38,566 nucleotides of DNA from a virus (IMGVR_UViG_3300042296_000801:1-38566), one strand, 5' to 3'. Positions 24,109-33,026 are shown, counted from the stretch's first letter. Notes: generated by a model not told the origin, from the sequence alone. Program-made: numbers and translations.

Positions 24109-25170
24109 ATGACAAACGAACAATTATTAAGATTAATAGCTCAAAGTAAAAGAGCTATTGGAATGACTCCACAAGATGAAATGGATTTTCTTAATCAAAT
24201 AAATAGCGGAACTAATTTTTCGGTACAACCTGGGGGAGATGAACTATTAGATTTGTTAAAAAACGTAGATAGTAGTACACCCGCTAATATTCCAGCTCCA
24301 CCTACCGCAGGGGCTAATATATTAAGTCAAGCAAATCCGATGAATAGCATAGATGAAGTGTTAGCTAAAGCTCCAGCAGCTATAACTAGAAACGCTGAAG
24401 CGGTTAACGTTAATAAGATTAGTCAATTAAAAGGTGGGCTACCAAATGTTTTTGGAGATAGCCCAATAAATATTTTAAATAACCCAAGCGGAGTTAACCC
24501 TGTAACTAGTGCTCCTGGTGGTCAATTTCCATTAGCTCTCGTTGATGATGTTGCTAATGCTGCTGCTACAGCTGCTCCTTCTACGGGTAAATTTCCATTA
24601 GCACTTGTAAATAGTCCTGCCGCTGGTGCTGCAAAAGCTTCTGGAGCTGCTGGTAAAATGGGTGGTTTATTTGGTAAATTAAAAGGAGCTGCAGGAAAAG
24701 CAGGTGGCGTATTAGGAAAAGGTTTAAATGCTTTAAATAAAGCTGCTCCTGTTATTGGGGGAGTAACTCAAGGTATTGATAGCGCATTTGCTTTAGGAGA
24801 TTTAGCTAATACTTCAGGAGATGTTGGAGAATTAGAAAGATTAATATTAGCAGAAGCTGCAGGAGCTAAGAATTACTCAGGAATGTCTGTAGATGACGAA
24901 AGAATGATTCAAGGTATGCGAAGAGGAATTAAGCCTTATAATAAAGGTAAACTTGGAGAATTCTTAAAAGGAGCAGGTAAAGGATTAGGAGGAGCTGCAA
25001 TAACTGGAGGATTAGGTTTAATCCCAGGTATGCAATTCCTACTTCCAATCGCTGCTGCTCAATTAGCTACTTCAGGTGTTAAAGGTATAACTCAAAGTAA
25101 AGAAACTGACATTGCAGATTTACAAGGCTTATATCAAAGACTACAACAAAACAAAGGAAGAATTGCTTAA
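24109..25170 (+). CDS. Internal virion (ejection) protein, Gly/Ala-rich, 353 aa
   Basis: The AGGAT site precedes the ATG by a normal distance and the gene follows the previous stop by 8 nt. The N-terminal half is polar with Pro/Asn-rich stretches. The middle (residues 175-220) is Gly/Ala/Lys-rich and amphipathic (AAGKMGGLFGKLKGAAGKAGGVLGKGLNALNKAAPVIGG), and near the C-terminus a hydrophobic Gly-rich segment follows (GLGGAAITGGLGLIPGMQFLLPIAAAQLATSG, about residues 291-322), ideal for membrane insertion. This fits podovirus ejection proteins that form a pore in the cell envelope. Not assigned to a named family. Confidence 0.65.
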   Translation: MTNEQLLRLIAQSKRAIGMTPQDEMDFLNQINSGTNFSVQPGGDELLDLLKNVDSSTPANIPAPPTAGANILSQANPMNSIDEVLAKAPAAITRNAEAVNVNKISQLKGGLPNVFGDSPINILNNPSGVNPVTSAPGGQFPLALVDDVANAAATAAPSTGKFPLALVNSPAAGAAKASGAAGKMGGLFGKLKGAAGKAGGVLGKGLNALNKAAPVIGGVTQGIDSAFALGDLANTSGDVGELERLILAEAAGAKNYSGMSVDDERMIQGMRRGIKPYNKGKLGEFLKGAGKGLGGAAITGGLGLIPGMQFLLPIAAAQLATSGVKGITQSKETDIADLQGLYQRLQQNKGRIA

Positions 25171-25193
25171 GCAATTCTATATAGGAATTTAAT

Positions 25194-25556
25194 ATGAACG
25201 CACAATTAATGCAATTAATTAATATGTTAAAACAAGGAGCAGGCCCAGCTATGGAAGCTGGTAAAGGTTTGCTTAAAGGCGCTGGCGGTATGGTCGGTCA
25301 AGGAGCTCGTGGTTTACGAGACATTGCAGGCCCAGCTTTAACTGGAGTTTCTAAGTTTGCTACTGCTAATCCAATGGCCGCAGGTGGTATTGGTGCAGGG
25401 GCAGCAGCAGGAGCTGGTGGTTTAGGAATTGCAGCATTATTACGAATGTTACAAGGCGAACAAGAAGAAATGCCTGAAATGGGCGAAGAGTTATTAAAAA
25501 CACTTTTAATGAAACAACAAGGAATGCCTCAGATGCCTCAAGGCGGAAATATCTAA
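25194..25556 (+). CDS. Short Gly/Ala-rich membrane-active virion protein (120 aa)
   Basis: The product is dominated by Gly, Ala and Met. Its central 65 residues (AGKGLLKGAGGMVGQGARGLRD... FATANPMAAGGIGAGAAAGAGGLGIAALLRML) form a glycine-zipper-like segment of about 20 hydrophobic residues at positions 62-84. An acidic/Met/Gln-rich tail follows (EEMPEMGEELLKTLLMKQQGMPQMPQGG). It lies between two ejection proteins and resembles, in composition, the Gly-rich segment of the previous gene. I infer that it is a pore or channel component of the ejected complex. Ribosome binding site is weak (AGGA). Confidence 0.6.
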   Translation: MNAQLMQLINMLKQGAGPAMEAGKGLLKGAGGMVGQGARGLRDIAGPALTGVSKFATANPMAAGGIGAGAAAGAGGLGIAALLRMLQGEQEEMPEMGEELLKTLLMKQQGMPQMPQGGNI

Positions 25557-25562
25557 TATCCA

Positions 25563-25591
25563 TTGACAAAATTATACAAATAATGTATAAT
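25563..25591 (+). promoter_or_regulatory. Perfect consensus promoter giving a possibly leaderless mRNA
   Basis: TTGACA (25563-25568), exactly 17 nt, TATAAT (25586-25591). ATG 25598 begins 7 nt after the last -10 base, where transcription would start. No Shine-Dalgarno lies between, so the transcript from this promoter should begin at or next to the start codon. Confidence 0.85.
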
Positions 25592-25597
25592 TAGATT

Positions 25598-28500
25598 ATG
25601 GCTATTAATAAATTTAATGAAATAATTCCACGTCTTCAAGAAGGACCTCAAGGTGTAACATCTACACCCGGGTATTATATTGATGACATGTTTGACCCTA
25701 TATTTAATAAAGCTGCTAGAGAGTATTTAAGTAATAAATACGGACCTAGCATTTTAAATATTCCAGCAGGGTATATTGAAGGCATAACTAATGCTTGGGG
25801 AAATAAACAAGGTAAAGGTATTCTTGGACCTGCAATGGGTGTGCTTGGATATTTTGGTCGTTCATTAGATAAAGCAGACGACGCTTTGTTAGGAACGTTA
25901 ATAGAAGCTACAGACCCTACTGGATTTAATAATCCTATAGAACAAATATTTTTAGAAGATAGGCCTTATGAAGGTAAAGAGTTAATTAAAAATTTACTCA
26001 ATCAATCTCGTAAAGACCCTAATAAACAAATAACAGATGAAGATTTAAAAGGACTTTTACCTACTCTTGGTGGATTAGCTATTGATTTAGCTACTGACCC
26101 AGGTATTCTTGGTAGTACTTTAGCAAGAATTGGAACTAAATCTACTAAACCTATTATTAAAAACTTAGGTCAAGTTGGACAATTAATGTCTGACTATGAT
26201 GATGCAGCGGCTATGTTAGCTTGGAATGCAGTAGCCCCAGGTTCTACTTTTGCTGCTAAAAAGTTTTTAGGTAAAGCCGGACAAATATTAAATTGGGATA
26301 AATCTAAAGACGTTGTAAACGTAACTACTAAAGATTCTACAGCTAAAACTGTTGCAGATACTTTTAAACCTAAAGGCCCTGATATCCCAGCGCCTATTAT
26401 TCGTAAAGAACTATTACCTCAAGGCACTCCTGTTGTTAAAAATGCTAAAACAGTTCAAGAAGGACTTAAAAAAGCACCTAAGGTTGCAGCAGCACCTGTT
26501 GCTCCTAAAGATAATTTGACACAATTTGTAGAAAATGGGGTTGAAAAAGTTAAACAATCTTATAAACCTAAAGATGTTGTTAACCCTGCTGTTGAAGAAG
26601 TAGCAGATGCTGTTGCTAAACTAGAAGCTAAACCTAAGGTTACAGATAGCGTAGTTGAACCTGTTGCTAAAAATGTTCCTGAACTTACAACATACGAAGA
26701 TGCTGTTAAAGAAGTTCAAGATTTAGGTGCGCCTACAATGGAAAGCCAAGTTAAAAACATTGGTAAATATACCGAAGTTGAAAACATTGGTGGGCGTAAC
26801 GTTGTTATGGGAATAAAAGGTGTTGAAGGAGGTCAAGGAATGCCTCTCACCGCTCCTTCCGGTTCTTTTGTAAATCAAAATGTTATTACGTCAGATAGAA
26901 TAGAAGATGCTTTAAAACAAATAGATGACGACGAAATTCGTCCTATACTTGAAGAAATTAAAGAAGCAGGTGGATGGGATAGATACGTAGAACAAAACTG
27001 GGATGGTTCTGTGTTAGATTATCCAGAAATAGAAGCTCTTCAAAATAAAGTTTTAAATATTTTAGAAGAGTTTGAAGGAAATAGTTTTACATATCTTAAA
27101 TCTGGAGGAACTGAAAGATTTATTGTTAGACCTAGTCAATATTATCCTTTAAAACAATATGCTCCTGTTAAAAGATATGTAGATTCTTGGGTTGCTGTTT
27201 TAAAAAATAACATAGAAACTTCTTTAGGACGTAAAGTCGGAGTTAAAGAGTTTCGTACAAAAATATTTGAAGCTTTTGGTTGGGCAGAAAAAGATATAGA
27301 TTCTTTAATATCTAATTATAAAAAAGCTTGGGAATACCAACGCAAAAACAAATTAATACTAAAAGAATTTAATAGAATACCTAAAACAAACAAAGTTGCA
27401 AGAACTCAATATATAAAAAATTTATCTATTATAGACCCTGAAATGGCTAAAGCTGTTGATTTTATATCTAAATATAATGAAGCTTATTTTTTTGTTAAAG
27501 GATTAGACGATTTTATTAAAGTTTCTTTTTTAGAAGAAGTTCCTTCAATTAAAAGAGTTAGCAAAGCAGGTAAACGTTTTGAAATTTTAAATACTTATGA
27601 AGCTTACAAAGCTTCTACTGAGTCTTTTGTTAAAGCAATGAATTCTAAGTATGCTAAAAAAATCTTATCTAAAGGTAAATCTTTAGGAGATGATTTTTCT
27701 AGAAGTATTGTTTTTGCTTTAGATGAATTATCAGACAATTTAAGTAATTTAAATAAAAAAATTGTAAGTGTGACAGGAAGTGGATTTTCTTCTGATGCTT
27801 TTGAAACTGTTTCTAAAGAAATAGGAGATATTTTACCTCCAAACACTTTAGTAAAGTCTTTTTTAGAAAGTATTCCTTTTGCAGCTACAAGAGCTATAAG
27901 AAGTGGATTAGTGGAAATAACTCCAGAAATATTAGCAGTTGCTCAAAAAGAAGAAGCTGTTATTCGTAAAATTTTAGAAGATTTTCCTGAACTTGAGGTT
28001 ATTGACCGTTTAACCGGTAAAAAAATTCAAACTTTAATTAAAAGCGAATTAGATGCTACTAAAGTTGCTGCTGGTCAAGTCAGTCCTTTACAATTTGTTA
28101 AACGTAATTATAATCCAGCAACTGTTCCTAGTAAGGTTACTGAAGAAAAATTGACACAAGCTGTCAACGAAGTGTTGACAACTCCAACTAAAGAGTTACC
28201 TCCAATTGTTCCTAACGCTACTGTACCAGACCCTATTAAAGCTGCACAAAAAACTTTAGAAGCGGGACCAGTAGAAGAAGCGTTAAACACTGCTATTGAA
28301 ACAGCAATGAAACAACAATATCCTACTACTCCAGTAAGCTTTGCTAAAGAAGTAGATGTTTATAGAACAACTACTAAAAAAGAAACTTTATTTAGCAGAC
28401 TATCTAGAGCTATTACTACTTCTAGTAATGTAGTTTCTAAAAATTTTTCAGCTAGCTTAGATAACCCTAAAGTTAGAGAAATTATAGCTAAAATAGCTAG

Positions 28501-31051
28501 TATTAAAGATATTCCTATGGTTAAAAGATTTATTAAGAGCATGGATGAAGCTCAACCTTATATAAGCAAAAAACAAACTGTTCTTGTAGATTTAATTAAG
28601 TCTAACGGTTTTAAATTAACTGTGGTAAAAGATGCTGCAGAACGTGCTGCATTACGTAAACAACTACAAAAATTAGCAAACCTTGTTAACGAGGCTGCTC
28701 GTAAAATGGGAGCTACGGGTGACATTTTGCTTTTAAATAAAGAAAACCCAGATAACATTGTTGGTATATTTTTAAACGAAAGCGTTGACGGATTCCAAAA
28801 TTATTTTACAAAAATTGCCAAATCTCAAATAGATGGCAAATTTATATTTGACGAAGATATCCTTTGGTATAACAATAAAGGCGCAAAAGCATTTGCTGAA
28901 GAAGGTGCAGAAGCTGCTTTATTAAAACAAACTTACGCGGAAGGTATTGACGAAGTTAGAAAACATGTCACTAAACTTGGGCATAAAGATGAATTAGACG
29001 CCTTGTTAGAAAATGGTACTCCATATTTACACCACACTGCTGTAGCTAATGACAAGCTTAGTAAGAAAATGTTAGGAAGTTTTGTTTATCTAGATAAAAC
29101 AGGTAAGCAAGTAGTAATGAATGTTGAAGAGTTAGGAAAATATTCTAATTCTATGGGTAACTATTTAAACTTAAATAAGAAGTTTAGAAGTATATTTACT
29201 GGCAGGTCTTACGAAGGGCCTATGAGTTTATTCCAAGATAACGAACTTGGTAAATTATTTGAAGACGACGATTTAGCTAAAATAATGAATGGTACTTTAT
29301 CAGAAGGTGTGTTAGCTAATAAAAATTATCAACTATTTTTAAACTTATTTGAAAACGATAATCTTAAAGTTAGTAAAATGTTTAACTCTAGTAAAGAATT
29401 AAAAGCGGCTTTATTTGCTGTAGACCCTATTACTAAAAGTGTTGGGGGTAACGTTAATCAACTAGACGTATTAATTCCTGTATATAAAGATGGTACGTTA
29501 AAGTCTTTCAAAAGAGTAGACAAATTTAGCGACAAAGCTTTAGAAGAAGCATTTTCAACAGGAGAAGCAGTGTTACTACCTAGTACTTTGTACGCTCCTT
29601 TAGACCGTTTACTTAAAAAAGATGCTATATTATCTAATAAAGCATATTTAATACTTAATAAATACTTTACTTTACCGTTTAAATTTGGAGTTTTAACTAA
29701 CCCCGCGTTTCCAATTGGTAATATAAACGACGCATTTTTTAAGACTGCTACAGAGTTAGGTGCTAAATACGACAGAAGTTTTGTAGAAACATCTATTAAA
29801 ACTACCGGTGCTATGATAGACGTTGTTAAATTAGAAAACACTATGACAGATATCGTAGAAAACTTTTTAAAAACTTGGGGTAAACCTGGAGAACTTTTTA
29901 CTCCTCAAATGTTAATTAAAGATGGAAAAGCTCGTAAACGGTTTTTTGAGTATTTAGATGCCGGAGCTTCTAGCAAATTAATTACTCCAGAACAAGCTGA
30001 ACAATTTAAATCTATTTCAATGTTGTATATGTTAATGAATAGAGTACAAGACACCACGGTAACTAATTTCTTTTCTAAGAAAATGTTAGATAGACTTAAG
30101 GCTTTTGATTTAGAACAGTATGGAATTGGACAAGAATTGTCAAAAGGTTTAGATGCAGTAGATGTTATTTCAAAGTACAGTGTTCAAACTAATGCTTTTG
30201 AAAAAATTATCTATGGTAACAAGAAAACTTTTGGTTTATTTTTTAATAATCCTATTAACAATGGAATTATGGCCGCATCTAGTAGTATTGAAAACATGAT
30301 GCGTTCAGCTCATATATTAGCCATTCTTAAAGAAGAAGGTATTATTGAAGAGATAGGTAAACGTAGCCCAGGTATTAAAAAGTCATTATTTGGTGACTCT
30401 GAAAAATTAAATATTGCTTTTCAAAACGCGGCTAACAGTATGAACGCTGCTCATTTTAATTATGATAATATTACAGATTTAATGGCAGGGATATCAACTG
30501 TTATTCCATTTCCAACTTTTATGGTTAAGAATTTAGGCTTTTGGTTAAATAAAGCTATTGAAAATCCTCAAATTATAGATAATGTTATTTCCGTACACGA
30601 AAATTTATGGGATGATAAAAACAAAGCAGCTCAAAAAGATGAGTTCTTAGCAGAAGCTAAAGGACGTGGAGCAGTACCTGCTTTGGGTTCATTATTTAAA
30701 CCTACCCCGTACGGGTCACTATTTAGTGCTTTTGATACTTTAAACAACCCAGTTCCTAACCTAGCATATAGATTAAATCCACTAACTAAAATATTGACTC
30801 AAGCAGCATTACCGTCAGAAGATGTTAAGTACAGACCATATACTACAGATGTTTATACGCCAAACGTCAAACGAGGAGACCCTAACTTTAGCTACATGCG
30901 CTACTTATTACAGTCTGCCAACCCGTTTGAACGTCAAATACAAAGTGCTTTACGATTACCGTCTAAATTAGAACAAGGTAATATACAACCGGCTGATGTG
31001 TTACCTTCAGTATTCCAGCCAGATTTTAGCAACAAGAAGCGTAAGAAATAG
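25598..31051 (+). CDS. Giant internal virion (ejection) protein, 1817 aa
   Basis: The largest gene in the window, at the end of the virion block, where T7-like phages keep the gp16-type protein that is ejected and spans the envelope. The N-terminus (residues 1-230) is helical with a Gly-rich patch, followed by a Lys/Pro/Val-rich linker (about 250-400). The long middle is helical, with a second low-complexity linker near 840-910. The C-terminal 350 residues include AHFNYDNITDLMAGISTVIPFPTF, then FWLNKAIENPQII, a helix pattern shared by large phage internal proteins. I see no lytic transglycosylase motif. A dispersed motif (CTC-ACC-GCT) and a dyad lie inside. ATG 25598 has no Shine-Dalgarno. 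Confidence 0.75.
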   Translation: MAINKFNEIIPRLQEGPQGVTSTPGYYIDDMFDPIFNKAAREYLSNKYGPSILNIPAGYIEGITNAWGNKQGKGILGPAMGVLGYFGRSLDKADDALLGTLIEATDPTGFNNPIEQIFLEDRPYEGKELIKNLLNQSRKDPNKQITDEDLKGLLPTLGGLAIDLATDPGILGSTLARIGTKSTKPIIKNLGQVGQLMSDYDDAAAMLAWNAVAPGSTFAAKKFLGKAGQILNWDKSKDVVNVTTKDSTAKTVADTFKPKGPDIPAPIIRKELLPQGTPVVKNAKTVQEGLKKAPKVAAAPVAPKDNLTQFVENGVEKVKQSYKPKDVVNPAVEEVADAVAKLEAKPKVTDSVVEPVAKNVPELTTYEDAVKEVQDLGAPTMESQVKNIGKYTEVENIGGRNVVMGIKGVEGGQGMPLTAPSGSFVNQNVITSDRIEDALKQIDDDEIRPILEEIKEAGGWDRYVEQNWDGSVLDYPEIEALQNKVLNILEEFEGNSFTYLKSGGTERFIVRPSQYYPLKQYAPVKRYVDSWVAVLKNNIETSLGRKVGVKEFRTKIFEAFGWAEKDIDSLISNYKKAWEYQRKNKLILKEFNRIPKTNKVARTQYIKNLSIIDPEMAKAVDFISKYNEAYFFVKGLDDFIKVSFLEEVPSIKRVSKAGKRFEILNTYEAYKASTESFVKAMNSKYAKKILSKGKSLGDDFSRSIVFALDELSDNLSNLNKKIVSVTGSGFSSDAFETVSKEIGDILPPNTLVKSFLESIPFAATRAIRSGLVEITPEILAVAQKEEAVIRKILEDFPELEVIDRLTGKKIQTLIKSELDATKVAAGQVSPLQFVKRNYNPATVPSKVTEEKLTQAVNEVLTTPTKELPPIVPNATVPDPIKAAQKTLEAGPVEEALNTAIETAMKQQYPTTPVSFAKEVDVYRTTTKKETLFSRLSRAITTSSNVVSKNFSASLDNPKVREIIAKIASIKDIPMVKRFIKSMDEAQPYISKKQTVLVDLIKSNGFKLTVVKDAAERAALRKQLQKLANLVNEAARKMGATGDILLLNKENPDNIVGIFLNESVDGFQNYFTKIAKSQIDGKFIFDEDILWYNNKGAKAFAEEGAEAALLKQTYAEGIDEVRKHVTKLGHKDELDALLENGTPYLHHTAVANDKLSKKMLGSFVYLDKTGKQVVMNVEELGKYSNSMGNYLNLNKKFRSIFTGRSYEGPMSLFQDNELGKLFEDDDLAKIMNGTLSEGVLANKNYQLFLNLFENDNLKVSKMFNSSKELKAALFAVDPITKSVGGNVNQLDVLIPVYKDGTLKSFKRVDKFSDKALEEAFSTGEAVLLPSTLYAPLDRLLKKDAILSNKAYLILNKYFTLPFKFGVLTNPAFPIGNINDAFFKTATELGAKYDRSFVETSIKTTGAMIDVVKLENTMTDIVENFLKTWGKPGELFTPQMLIKDGKARKRFFEYLDAGASSKLITPEQAEQFKSISMLYMLMNRVQDTTVTNFFSKKMLDRLKAFDLEQYGIGQELSKGLDAVDVISKYSVQTNAFEKIIYGNKKTFGLFFNNPINNGIMAASSSIENMMRSAHILAILKEEGIIEEIGKRSPGIKKSLFGDSEKLNIAFQNAANSMNAAHFNYDNITDLMAGISTVIPFPTFMVKNLGFWLNKAIENPQIIDNVISVHENLWDDKNKAAQKDEFLAEAKGRGAVPALGSLFKPTPYGSLFSAFDTLNNPVPNLAYRLNPLTKILTQAALPSEDVKYRPYTTDVYTPNVKRGDPNFSYMRYLLQSANPFERQIQSALRLPSKLEQGNIQPADVLPSVFQPDFSNKKRKK
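26846..26854 (+). repeat. CTCACCGCT dispersed motif
   Basis: In frame as CTC-ACC-GCT (Leu-Thr-Ala) in the giant ejection-protein gene. Confidence 0.7.
28151..28167. repeat. Dyad TTGACA-N5-TGTCAA, copy 4
   Basis: TTGACACAAGCTGTCAA is a perfect dyad, in frame as Leu-Thr-Gln-Ala-Val-Asn; another TTGACA follows at 28175. Confidence 0.6.
30126..30143. repeat. Imperfect dyad TTGGACA-N5-TGTCAA
   Basis: TTGGACAAGAATTGTCAA has one extra G in the left half, the mirror of the variant at 21135. It is read in a different frame from the other coding copies. Confidence 0.4.
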
Positions 31052-31054
31052 TTC

Positions 31055-31063
31055 CTCACCGCC
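31055..31063 (+). repeat. CTCACCGCC dispersed motif, intergenic
   Basis: Four bases after the last virion stop codon. Its CGCC end pairs with GGCG at 31068-31071 (loop CAAA), a small hairpin ahead of the terminator. Confidence 0.75.
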
Positions 31064-31090
31064 CAAAGGCGTAAAAGGAGACCAGAAATA

Positions 31091-31127
31091 AAAAAACCCT
31101 ATGGGGTCTCCATAGGGTCTTTGTTTT
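31091..31127. terminator. Bidirectional terminator between the convergent gene blocks
   Basis: Perfect 9-bp stem ACCCTATGG (31096-31104) / CCATAGGGT (31110-31118) with a 5-nt loop, preceded by a run of A (31089-31096) and followed by CTTTGTTTTATT. It thus has a T-rich tail on both strands. It ends the rightward virion block (stop at 31051) and the leftward replication operon (stop at 31129). Confidence 0.9.
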
Positions 31128-31128
31128 A

Positions 31129-32169
31129 TTACTTTTTAGATTTTTTAATATTCCATTTAACATAAGTAGATGGATTAATGTATTTTTGATACAAATCAGG
31201 GTTTTCTTCTTTAAATTTAGCAGAATCAAACGCTGGTCGTGTAACTTTTGAGTAAGATATAATAGATTTAGATGTTTCTGTAGGTCTAGCGCCTTCGATA
31301 TATTTAGTTACGATGTTATCCTTCAAAATGTTTAAACGTAGTTCAGAAGCTCTAATAACACCATCTAATGAGTTATAGTCTTCTAACATCTTATTTAGTT
31401 CTTCGCTAGATACAGTAGGAGTGTTTTCGATGTCTGGTAAAATATTAGTAATTTCATCAGAATCTATAGATGGAGTAGGAGTAGGAGGAATATTCATTAA
31501 CAAATGATTATTGTAAAAATCTTTAGTTTCAGGCAATAGTCTAATATGAATAAAATCTAAATCTTTAGGAATTTTATAAGTTTTTAATTCCCAATTAGAT
31601 TCAAACATAGCACAAACATAAAATACTTCTATACCTGTAATTGCCATATATGTTTGAACTTGAACATAATAATAAGATGGAATACCTTCGTAATCAGGAC
31701 CGTTCCATGCTGCTTCACCGTATTCGGTAATTAACTTTATTTCAATACCAATAGTATCTTTTAAAGCGTTGTAAGTTTTATCTTTTAAAGTACCAATACC
31801 ATCTAAGTTACCCATTAACCAAGGATAGTTAATGTTTTTAAACATATGGTCTGGCTTAATAAGGTTGTATTCTGGGAATAAAGGTTTAACTTTATTGTCT
31901 AAAATCCATCCTTCTAATTCTCTACCTTTTTTAACACTAGGCAATCTACCAAGCATGTCTTGTGCATGTTCGTTGTCTTCGGTTTTAGCTCGGTAGATTT
32001 TAAGCGGTGAGGAGTACTTGTTAAGTCCTAATATAGCTGCTGCTTCAGAACCACCTATAGTTTTTTTACGGTCTTTTTTCCAGTCAGATTCGTCTTTAGG
32101 AACTGGAATTATTTCAATTTCAGAACCTTTATCTATAATACCATAACTGTTATATAAAGTTATATCCAT
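31129..32169 (-). CDS. YqaJ-type exonuclease/recombinase (346 aa)
   Basis: A PD-(D/E)xK nuclease of the YqaJ viral recombinase (lambda exonuclease-like) family, which resects double-stranded ends for recombination and repair. Motifs seen: TIGGSEAAAILGLNKYSSPLKIY (residues 37-59), GRELEGWI with Glu86, GNLDGI with Asp123, GIEIK with Glu143 and Lys145, and YYVQVQTYMAITG with Gln residues (168-180). I prefer ATG 32169 because GGAGG (32176-32180) then has a 6-nt spacing; ATG 32175 would be directly adjacent to it. The start overlaps the preceding stop (TAATG). The C-terminal 100 residues (EELNKMLEDYNSLDGVIRASE...) are helical. Last gene of the operon. Confidence 0.9.
   Translation of the reverse strand: MDITLYNSYGIIDKGSEIEIIPVPKDESDWKKDRKKTIGGSEAAAILGLNKYSSPLKIYRAKTEDNEHAQDMLGRLPSVKKGRELEGWILDNKVKPLFPEYNLIKPDHMFKNINYPWLMGNLDGIGTLKDKTYNALKDTIGIEIKLITEYGEAAWNGPDYEGIPSYYYVQVQTYMAITGIEVFYVCAMFESNWELKTYKIPKDLDFIHIRLLPETKDFYNNHLLMNIPPTPTPSIDSDEITNILPDIENTPTVSSEELNKMLEDYNSLDGVIRASELRLNILKDNIVTKYIEGARPTETSKSIISYSKVTRPAFDSAKFKEENPDLYQKYINPSTYVKWNIKKSKK
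32003..32011 (-). repeat. CTCACCGCT dispersed motif, leftward
   Basis: Read on the minus strand as tcC-TCA-CCG-Ctt (Ser-Ser-Pro-Leu) in the YqaJ gene, a third reading frame. It is oriented with transcription. Confidence 0.7.
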
Positions 32170-32378
32170 TAACATCCTCCACCCTCTCCTACTTCATCTT
32201 CAAATTCAATTTCATTAATTTCAGTATATTTTTCTACCAACTCTGCCATTTTATTAGAATATTCTTCAAAAGTAGCATCTTCATCTAATATAACGTTACC
32301 TTCTTCATCTGGAACCCAATAAATATTTATTTTAATGGTTTTAGGAAGTAGTTTATTCTTCGGTTTTTTTTGTTGCAT
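32169..32378 (-). CDS. Small acidic protein (69 aa)
   Basis: I start at ATG 32378 (MQQKKPKNKLLPKT), inside the end of the zinc-finger gene; TTG 32384 is possible. The product has a basic start and then a very acidic body (DEEGNVILDEDATFEEYSNKMAELVEKYTEINEIEFEDEVGEGGGC). It could be a DNA mimic or a partner of a replication protein. It lies between the zinc-finger gene and the exonuclease gene, overlapping both, so co-translation is likely. Unknown family. The tail codons also contain the GGAGG site for the next gene. Confidence 0.6.
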   Translation of the reverse strand: MQQKKPKNKLLPKTIKINIYWVPDEEGNVILDEDATFEEYSNKMAELVEKYTEINEIEFEDEVGEGGGC

Positions 32379-32529
32379 AAGCAATCCAATCTAGACACCC
32401 CGAACATACGTAACGGCTGTGTCTATCTTCACCTTTCTCTTTTTTAAAATGTTTTACAAGACTGGGGTTACATTGTTTAAAATTACAAAATAAACACTGT
32501 ACACATTCTTTTTTAGCTTTAATACTCAT
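32353..32529 (-). CDS. Small zinc-finger protein in the recombination operon (58 aa)
   Basis: Start ATG 32529 overlaps the resolvase stop (ATGA). The 58-residue product MSIKAKKECVQCLFCNFKQC... has cysteines at 9, 12, 15, 20, 42 and 45, forming CxxC pairs C9/C12 (or C12/C15) and C42/C45 around a basic middle (LVKHFKKEKGEDRHSRY). This suggests a treble-clef or ribbon zinc site binding nucleic acid or protein. It has the operon's normal overlaps on both sides, so it is a real gene despite its length. Its place after a RuvC-like resolvase and before an exonuclease suggests a recombination or replication accessory. Function not known. Confidence 0.75.
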   Translation of the reverse strand: MSIKAKKECVQCLFCNFKQCNPSLVKHFKKEKGEDRHSRYVCSGCLDWIAYATKKTEE

Positions 32530-33026
32530 TTTGTTCTCCCATAATTAATATAGTATAGCAAATGCTTTAAACTATCTCTAACGTGGTCGTTAGTCATTTT
32601 ACCGTTTAAGTAATAACGATTATTAAGATAGGTCATATTTGGCACTTTTCGTAAAAGAATGTCATCTTTAAACCTTACTTTAGCCTGACTTGGGGTTTGG
32701 AATATATAAGGTATTTTGTCTTTTTCCAATTCCCAAGTCAAAGCTCCAATAAGCATAATGGTTTCCGGCATGGTTCCCATTAAGAATCCATCCGTACGAA
32801 TCATGAAACTCTCAATAATGACTTGATTAGCACCATGTGCTTTTTTCATTATTTCTGCCCAGTATTCATGACGCGATTTATAATCTTTAGCAGACACTGT
32901 GTCTAACCTAAGAGTGTCCCACATTAATTCATTCTTTTCATCATCGTATACAATGTAAGATACGCCTGTTTTACCTTTACCGGAGTTAAAGTTACCAGAA
33001 GGGTCTATAACGCATAATGTAATCAT
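32526..33026 (-). CDS. RuvC-like Holliday junction resolvase (166 aa)
   Basis: RNase H-fold resolvase cutting four-way DNA junctions so that replicated, recombined genomes can be packaged. Visible acidic residues: Asp8 in CVIDPSG (first beta strand), Glu72 in QVIIES, and the C-terminal helix NDHVRDSLKHLLYY with Asp147 and Asp151, matching the RuvC 'D..DA..~a' helix. Length 166 is typical. The start overlaps the previous stop by ATGA, and the gene is followed by another ATGA overlap. TPSQAKVRFK (residues 111-120) is the region that in RuvC proteins binds DNA. Confidence 0.85.
   Translation of the reverse strand: MITLCVIDPSGNFNSGKGKTGVSYIVYDDEKNELMWDTLRLDTVSAKDYKSRHEYWAEIMKKAHGANQVIIESFMIRTDGFLMGTMPETIMLIGALTWELEKDKIPYIFQTPSQAKVRFKDDILLRKVPNMTYLNNRYYLNGKMTNDHVRDSLKHLLYYINYGRTK

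Noticed and set aside
25598-31051. Lytic transglycosylase domain in the giant ejection protein, as in T7 gp16
   Set aside because: I found no convincing catalytic Glu motif of that family on reading the protein.
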